Assembly (NCBI GenBank): GCA_013399115.1
Contig: VXAA01003157.1
Span: 397,547-461,546 of the forward strand
DNA from: Anseranas semipalmata
Lineage: Eukaryota > Chordata > Aves > Anseriformes > Anseranatidae
Direction of reading: 5' to 3'
DNA: 64,000 nt
A model generated the notes under the pieces. It was not told where the DNA came from and did not search any database. It worked only from the letters and a program-made list of their open reading frames with translations. Both the position numbers and the translations under genes were made by a program. Of this stretch, positions 56,285-64,000 are shown piece after piece. How positions within the stretch are numbered: the stretch's first letter is position 1; each line of letters opens with the position of its first letter.

Positions 56285-58292
56285 GCAAGTAAAGTACTTT
56301 AAGGTTACCTGTCAGGCATAATATTCTAGGATTTTCACAAAGCCTTTAAGATTCGTTGTAGCAGGCTGCAAAGAAAATGAGTAGTGACAGAGTAAGGAAC
56401 ATAAGTTAGGTATGGTTTAAAACCTGAATATTCTGAAAACAGTCACAGAGGTCTGCTTCTGAAATGGCAATAGGACTGGAGTTAATAAACAGTGCTGGTT
56501 CTGAGGAAGTGGGCTGCACACTGGCAAAATTTCCTTGTTTGACTTGTGATTAGGAGCAGAACTATGAAATTAGGTTACAAATGCATTGTGAGAAACTGGG
56601 CAGCACAGTCAGATGCACCTACATTTGGGTAACTAAATGGGTAAGACTTTCAGGACATGAAGCTATCATTTGATGTGGAAACTTATTACACGATGAAGTA
56701 CAAAGGGACCAACTGTGTTTATGCAACTAAGTGCTAACAGAAAATAATTATAACATTGTTCTAATGAATATTTTACTAGGTAAGGATGAGATATGAAAAT
56801 ACATTAATTTTACTAGAAGCAGTAGGTGTATTTAGTGACTTTCTTTTAAAGAACTAGTGAAGTACAAAATACCCTTGACCATGACATGACTGACTGGCAA
56901 TGAATTATGCAAAAACAACTTTAATTTATTTTGCAGGAAGTTTAAAGACATGCTTTAGTCAGGTATTAAGGAAAATTAATCAATTGTCTGTCTTCATTTT
57001 CCAAAAAAAAAATAAAACAAGTAGTTGTAAAATTAGGAAGTGCATTAAAAACCTATAAACCTATAAAATGAAACAATTATGCACTATAGTCATCCCATGA
57101 AACTAATTAACTCCACAGGGCATTTAATCAAAAGCCGAGGCTTGACTTTCATTTTCTGTTAAGTACTGCATACCTAGCAACAAATACATAAAGATGTCTC
57201 TCCACTGCACTGTGCTGTATATATTCTTTGAAAACTGTAAGATTGGAAAAAATGCTGTCAAATCAGGAAGAAGAGTATTTTACTGTTCCTTTTCTCAGGT
57301 GGAAACGACTAAGTTCAAAATCAGTGGAAGTTCAAACTGCATCCATTTGTAAATTTGAATAGGGACTTGTACACCAGTGATTTTTCTATATATCTTAACT
57401 TCTGCGAAGCGTTGGGTTCAGTCAGTCATTTCACTGGGAATAGTCTGATGCCGGCATGCTCCTAATAGTTGACTATGTCCACATTTGCCTTGTCCTTGTA
57501 GCTCATGAGATGGTCCTGGTCATTTTGTTATCCAGAAGTCTTGCATTGCTATTGCAAAGGAACATAGATGGTTATTTCCATGTACCCATACATTTACATG
57601 CATGGTAACAAAAGCTCTTAGCGTGACTGAATTCACACAGGTTGAGTGCGTTGTTGTGGATTTTGTTGAACAGGCTATAGACCTTAATGATGACCACCCA
57701 GCACTGGGTCATGTTTGCCTGATATGCTGGCACAGGAACGAGACGAAATACTTGGAAACAAGAATCTGAGACCTCTTCACTTTAAGTAAATTGGAATGCA
57801 TCTCTGCTAGGGAGCCTGTGTAGGATGTACACAAGTGGTGAAGGAATCTGTGTGCACAGTCCTCTCCCTTAATCCCCCTGTCTGTTCTTACCATACGTAA
57901 GGGCTGTATCTATAGTAGCAAAAGGAACAGGCACAAGGACTGGGGCTTTTGCCCATTCTGTTAAATTTTAGGATATTTCCTGACACAGTTTTGGTGCATT
58001 CCAATTGCAGTTCCCCCAGACAAGGCCTGGGCATGGTTCAGAGGTTAGCACAAGCTAGGAGCTGCTCAGCTAAGTATTTGCCTTGGTTAGAAGAGTTCAG
58101 ATGAACAGATATGTGGCGTATCGAAGGGCACGGACTCGGATCACAGTGGATGCTGAATCATCTTTAGTGTGTACAGACCACATATTTAAACCCAAAGCAC
58201 ATAAGCTATTTTTAGCCGGGGTTTTCTATCATCAGAATTTCCTGAACTGAGTTCTTTGTTCCCAAGACTACATGATTTTAGCTTTCTTGAAT

Positions 58293-58364
58293 TGCTACAT
58301 CAACTGGGATTATCACAAGCAGTGTAACTGCTACATTAGCTAGGATTCTCACAAGCATTATGTA
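58293..58364. repeat. Diverged 36-bp tandem duplication
   Basis: TGCTACATCAACTGGGATTA...CACAAGCAGTGTAAC is followed by TGCTACATTAGCTAGGATTC...CACAAGCATTATGTAAC. The offset is 36 bases and there are several substitutions. Confidence 0.75.
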
Positions 58365-59332
58365 ACTCATCCTTCCAGGGCATATCAGGCTTGAACAATT
58401 GCTGCTGATCGCTTCCCACACAGCTGTGAGTTGTGTGACAGTTGATCTCAGGGCTGGAGAATGCTTGTTGGCCCTATTGTATTTAGTAGCACAGTTGTAA
58501 ATTAAGATGTTGATAATGTCAAATCCCTTTCATCTGTCTTTTCTGTTGCTTTCAGGTTTGTACAGCTTCACATTATGAGACTACATCCCTCATCATACGC
58601 TTTCCCTCTACATTCTCCACAAAATAGCTTTCATGCTACAGTCATGACATTTTTTATCCCTACTCTTGCTCTTGAGTGCATTTTTTGTTTCTTTCCACCT
58701 TGTTTCCTTAAGCTGCCATGCTGGTGCTCCCTCCTTAAAAGCTCGGTTATTCTACATTATTTAATATATGATTCAGAACTGCTACAATTTGGATGAAGGC
58801 TTTAAAACGCAGAACACGTAGGTTCTCTCCTAGTTTTTCTCCCCTTCCTTCCTCTTGCCATCTCTCAATCAGGGTTTTACTTTTGTTAGATTTTAGGTTA
58901 TAATTTACTTAGACAGAACATCTACACCTTGTTCTGCATGTTTTCCAAGAATAATGGGGAAAAAGTGATAGGAACATCATACTTTTCAGAAGCCTCTGTT
59001 AATCTTCCTAAGGAAATAATACTACTGATGGCCTCAGAGTTGTCCATACATGTTGTTTATAACTAGGTGCGAGCTAATGTCAGTTTTGTCCTAGAAGTAA
59101 ATAACAGAGAAACTGAATGTTAGAGAAGAGTTTTGAATATACTACATGCGAAAACCAGTCTTGCTGCTTCCAATTTACTCTTCTTCCAAAAATATTCAAG
59201 TTCTGTTCCTTATTGGAGAAAATAAAAGTAAAGGTTCAAAACATTGGACAAGAGAATAGAATAAAGGTAATTTAGATCTAAATAACACCTTCAGAGTCAG
59301 TAAGTCAGAGTAGGATGCTTGTAATGGTATTC

Positions 59333-59437
59333 TTGTTTCCAATGAGTGTTGCCCACAAATTAAAAGCCACTCTCAAANGTTGTTTCCAGTGAGTGTTGCC
59401 CACAAACTATTAACACAAATTAAAAGCCACTCTCAAA
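59333..59437. repeat. 47-bp duplication with one unknown base
   Basis: TTGTTTCCAATGAGTGTTGC... ends CCACTCTCAAA at 59377. After an N (59378) and one G it repeats as TTGTTTCCAGTGAGTGTTGC..., with a 13-base insertion before the shared AAATTAAAAGCCACTCTC. The N at the join hints at an assembly or polishing artefact. Confidence 0.85.
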
Positions 59438-62400
59438 CTTCTATGCAGGCAGTGGCTAAAGAGAGACTCTGTTTTGGGTGTTATTACCCAGCTGGAGAAT
59501 AAGCAAGCAAAAAGACTGAAAGAGCCTCACCCTTCTGTTTGGGTTTTCTAGCTTGTGAACACAGGGTTGATCTCAGTGTTTGCACATTAAAGGACAGGTC
59601 CAGAAGTTACGGAGTTTACACTTGCTTTAAGCTGCTCGTGTTGCATGGGAGATCTAAAACTTCAGACTGTTCAGTTTGATATTTGGCAATATGTGCAAGA
59701 TACAATGCTGTTCACAGCATACTTTTTTTAGCAGTTTTTATGCCAGAAAGGTTGGATAGCTGGATTTGAAGGAATTAAGGGCCTTAAATATAAACAGCCC
59801 AGGAGAATACGCATGGCAGCACAAGGGAACAGAAAATCCAGTAAACCTAGCTACTGAAATATATGCTTTTTCTTTAATCTTTTTAGGCCTGTTGAAATGT
59901 GCACGCATAACATATGCGAGTGGTTTTCTACCGAGCATCCGTCCATGTTAAGAGATTCTTAAAAATGATTCTTTTTAAAGGCAGCTCAAGGCTCAGCACC
60001 AGGAACTGCTCAATTCTGAACGTAGATTGTCTGTTTTTGTTTGGTCAAATTAATCCACTTGGCTCCAAGAGAATGCCCAACATTAGGTGTCTTTTGCCAT
60101 TTTAAAAGTTATCCCAAAAGCACAGATTTCTGAAAATATCTGTCCATTTTTATTTGATAAAGTTTGATAAATACTGATTTAAAAATAGTTTTACAGACTC
60201 AAAATTGGAAAAATACAGCATAACTTTCCATGGTTATGTTTCCGCTGATACAACTGCATTATCCTGTACTGTCTGCTACCTGATAGTATTATTTATGCCA
60301 AGATTTGTACAGTGACTGGAAGAATAAGCATGGCATGACTACTTCATTTGTAACTGTCTGAACTGAATAGAATACTGACAACTCTGTATCTGAACCACTC
60401 CCAGGATGTTTAGGGAGAGGGTGCAATTTAAGATGTCTGTGATGTATGTGGTAGTGGATCCACAAGAGTGCTGGAAATAGAGTTTTCCAAGAAACTCTAA
60501 TTCTCTAGTTAACAAATATCTTTTTTTTTTTTCAATCTTTTCTCCTGTTAAAATATTTTTGAACTGTAAATGTATTTGATTTTTTTCTGTAGTCACTGTG
60601 AGTTGTTTTTTGGAGTAGGGATGGGAAGAAATATGTATTTTACTTGCAACATGTTGCTAAAATTAAGAACAAGCGTATTTTACAAGCCTTGTGCAGATTG
60701 GCCAATCTGTCTGTTAGTACATCAGAACAGCATGGTGCTGACAAGTGCAGTTAAAGTCAAGATACTGGGCTAAAAAACAATGTGGTACATTGCATCATGA
60801 TTGAAAAATACGTGAAGAGGTGTTTCTTACCCGTCACAATGGCTATCTGAAAGTCAGCTGGCTTGGATATTTTCCAACCCACCTGAAGCCTGACTGTGCC
60901 CTGTATCTGCTGTTTGTAGCTGGAGCGGTTGGCTTCTCCTGTTCAAGGACAGTAAAAATGGTGAAAATTGTTAACTAAAGTTTTGTGCTACTTTAGCCCT
61001 ATTAAAGTTTCATGAATATTAAGTATCTAGCAGACCAAGGAGTGACAAGGCAGGTATTCTGTGGTGTTCAGTTAGTCTGGAGAACACCTGCTGCTAAAAA
61101 AACACTTTTTTTAACAGGAAAATGATGGTATGTTTCCCTGTAGTGCAAAGGTAAAGGAGGGTTTTTTCTCCATGAGCTGAATAGGGAAATACACATTTTT
61201 TGCCTCTTGTATTACAGAAACTGGTAAGTCTGTGTTGAAACTGCTGTTAGTGTATGAAACAATTCAGAGCACTGAAAACAAATAGACTTAGCTGGGGAGC
61301 GTCCATCTTAGGTTCAGTTTGGCTTCAGTTTCTAGCCCCAGAAATAGAGATGAAATTGCTGAATCCAATGGTTCCAATCTAAGGATGGGAGCTGAGGTGC
61401 TGTTCAAACTTATCATCATGTATACAAAGGGAATGTGGCTTTCTAATTAATTCAGGAATGAAAAGTGAGCTGAAGTAATAAAGCTTTCAGGGACATACTG
61501 TTGTTGTACAGAAGAGTGCTTAGAAGGACTGCCCGGTAATATATCTTAAGATTAATTGAAATATTGGGAAACTGAGTTGGAATTTGAGTATTAATATCCC
61601 AAAGTAAATGTTACTGATCAAAAGCTTCAGCTTGATTATGTGGACTTTCTCGAAGAGATAATTTTGGAATCCTGAACAGAAAGCAGACAAATAGTAATGT
61701 CTGAAAGACATCTTCCTTTTGAAATATACTTTATTTTATATCACAAATGTGACTTTTGAATCAGTAAAGTATAAGTAAAGATAAAAACCCACTTGTGAAA
61801 ACTTTGTTAACAGCTGGCAACTCAGAGGTAACAGACCATGGTTTTCATCAAACTCTGAACCATGCCACTGGAACCATGTGCCATTAAACCTTCAGTTATC
61901 ATATGTTTAAAATGGCAATTTCCTACTGAATTACACGGCAGGTAGTATCTGAATAGAGCATGACGTGTCCAGACTCTGCCTCTCTCTCAGAGCAAGTTTC
62001 TTCCTCTATCTCTGTTCTCTCAGCTTTGCACTTTTTAACCAATATTTTATTACGACTTTTATGCCAAAAAGTGCTTTGGAACTTCTTTTCTTGCTTCCTT
62101 CCGGATAGTAGAGTTTGGGAAATAATTTAGGCTCAAATAAAATAGTCTAATACTTCCAGGTACTGGGAAAATCTGGAAAGTAGGAAGGACGTATTCCCAT
62201 TCTGCCCTGCAGACTGTTGTTTGGGATATTTTTCTTGCTATGTGTAACAGTGGGCAGAGTTTAGTTCTTCACCAAGGCACCCACATTGATGCATCTACAT
62301 GCAGGATGAGCTTTGTGAGTGTGTTTCAGTCAGTGCAAATGTAGTTAATGCAATCCAGAGAACGTGGAGAGATTGAGCTGAATGCCTGCTTTAGCAGGCT

Positions 62401-64000
62401 GAGCCACTTACTTGGCTTCGTTATCTCTGTTGATAAGATACCTCAGGTGGGACTGGTTCATTTATCTGAACATGGTCCAGTGCCATTCTAGATGTCGTGT
62501 GGTATGGGAAACATCTGCAGAGCTGACAGGTATGACAGGGCCTACTGGGAGACCTCTGCCTTCTTGGGTGGAGCTGGAGGCTGGACAGGGTATGTGATGT
62601 CTCAGGTGTTAATAAATTGCTGTATTTATGCAACTGAATCAAATCCTTGCATTTTCAGTAGGCGTATAAATTGAGGTATCTTAATTTAAAGCTGAATTCC
62701 ACATAGATCTGAGACATCCATTGAAGACTTGCGAGACATGGAAACCTAGAGCAGATCTGCATTCTGCTGCCCTTGCAATTTCAGGACAGGTGAGATGTCC
62801 TTGGGTATCTCGAACTTCACTATGTGCTTCTGTTTAAGCAGCTGAGGGAAAGCCAGAGTATGTACTATCATGTAAATTTTTCAGATGTAATAAAAAATCA
62901 TAGAAATCTGGAGAGAATTGGTGAAATCAGTTAAATATTATGTAGTTGTTGCGGTCCAGTGAAATCTTCGTGACCAAGAGGTCTGAACAAGAGTGGAACG
63001 TTGATGCTATTTTGTGATTCAGAATTACATCAGTCAGCCCTCAACTAAAATGTTTATCAAGTGCAATTGACTTTTAAATTTTATCTTGCAATTGAGACTG
63101 AATTCATAATTGCAGTTACCTGGGTTTTTAAGCCTTATTTGATTTAAAGTCTACTTTTAAGCATGTATTGTGAAGTTTGTATTAAAATTTTGGAAATGTA
63201 TCATTTTTGCAAAAAAAATATCCTGCATACTAGCTAATAGTGGTGTTTTTTTTTAATTTAGAATTTAGCAGGAAAGGAAACAGCAGAAAGGATGACATTC
63301 CCAGGACAAACACATTCAAATAAATTAAGATAGCAGTGTCTGCTGTATCATTTGGGAAGTAAGTACTTAATTGGCTCTATCCTGGCTGGTATGTTTTATT
63401 ATCCCCAGCACTGGCAACCTAGGAACTAAGTTGATCCTAAACCTTAAAATGGTATCTTAAGTAAACAGAAGAGTTGGTGTATTGTAAGACTCCAAATAAC
63501 TGGCTTGTACAAAGTGCATTAGTAGGACAAGGTGGCTGTCCTTATGGCAATACACTCAACTGCCATACGCAGTATCTCGAAAGTTTAAGAACAGGAGAGG
63601 AATCATGCATTGAATTGTTCCACTGCCTTTTTTTCAGCCTTTGCTTCCTGAATGTTCAGTCTTTCTATAAAAGATTTTTTTTCTTTTGGTTGAAGATTCA
63701 ATAGTTAAGATTTAATCAGTTATATGTGGGTCATGAGTAAAATTCTTAACTAGTAATTTTATTAATAAATCAAATATTGATTAAAATTCATTAAATTTTT
63801 TTTTAAAATAATTTGACACTGAAGTAATTAAATGCATAGTCACAATGGCTCTCATACAAGAGGGGAAAAAAAAAGCAGCCATTGTGCCCAGTAGGTCACC
63901 TGCAATTGATCACAAAGCCTAACATGACATAACATGCCTAGTTTAACTGTTGAACTTCTAGTTTTTCATATTGATTGGTCTGGGTAAAAAAAAAAAAAAA

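Larger units (their letters stand above)
55340..64000. other. AT-rich non-coding DNA
   Basis: No gene supported. Includes a 20-base A run (56265-56284), an approximate 36-bp tandem repeat (58293-58364), a duplication containing one N (59333-59437) and A/T runs to the window end. The area 56890-57180 is repeat-poor and dense in ATTA words. Open frames near 59738-60105 and 62412-62674 overlap each other on both strands and have no recognisable products. Confidence 0.45.

Noticed and set aside
1..64000. CRISPR arrays, operons, ribosome-binding sites, tRNA or rRNA genes, known neuronal microRNA hairpins (miR-9, miR-124, miR-137, miR-153)
   Set aside because: The window is avian-type nuclear DNA. 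No evenly spaced direct repeats, tRNA A/B boxes in a cloverleaf context, rRNA cores or the mature microRNA words were noticed by eye.

Overview
This is vertebrate nuclear DNA, and the repeats point to a bird. It is AT-rich and intron-like or intergenic, with CR1 LINE 3' ends (one ending in the diagnostic ATTCTGTG octamer repeat), several solo LTRs of avian ERV families, TTTTA and ATT microsatellites, and few other repeats. No complete protein-coding gene could be supported. The longest open frames are low-complexity, lie inside repeats, or have no recognisable product. The species cannot be fixed from the sequence. LTR and CR1 family assignments were made from remembered consensus features without a database search.  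Layout: 1-30.7 kb is mostly unique AT-rich DNA with three solo LTRs (about 3603-4193, 7089-7848 and 14221-14808), an LTR fragment near 27.9 kb, a sharply bounded GC-rich block at 10.44-10.85 kb, and several microsatellites. From 30.75 to 32.7 kb there is a strong CpG island, interrupted by a 752-base run of N (31653-32404). Just before the gap are two tandem, nearly identical matches to the RE1/NRSE element bound by the neuronal-gene repressor REST, 31 bp apart, followed by a long CA/CG-rich alternating tract. The simplest reading is the promoter of a neuron-restricted gene whose first exon lies partly or wholly in the gap. Its identity and direction cannot be read here. From 32.7 to 64 kb the DNA is again AT-rich. 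It contains CR1 copies (46.97-47.14, 47.63-48.00 and a nested pair at 49.35-50.92 kb), a MIR-like ancient SINE trace at 43.9 kb, and one weak candidate for a terminal coding exon on the minus strand at 55.03-55.33 kb.  The only element with a clear functional prediction is the double RE1 in the CpG island. No new multi-gene system is visible. The other observations concern repeat architecture, possible regulatory sequence and likely assembly problems.
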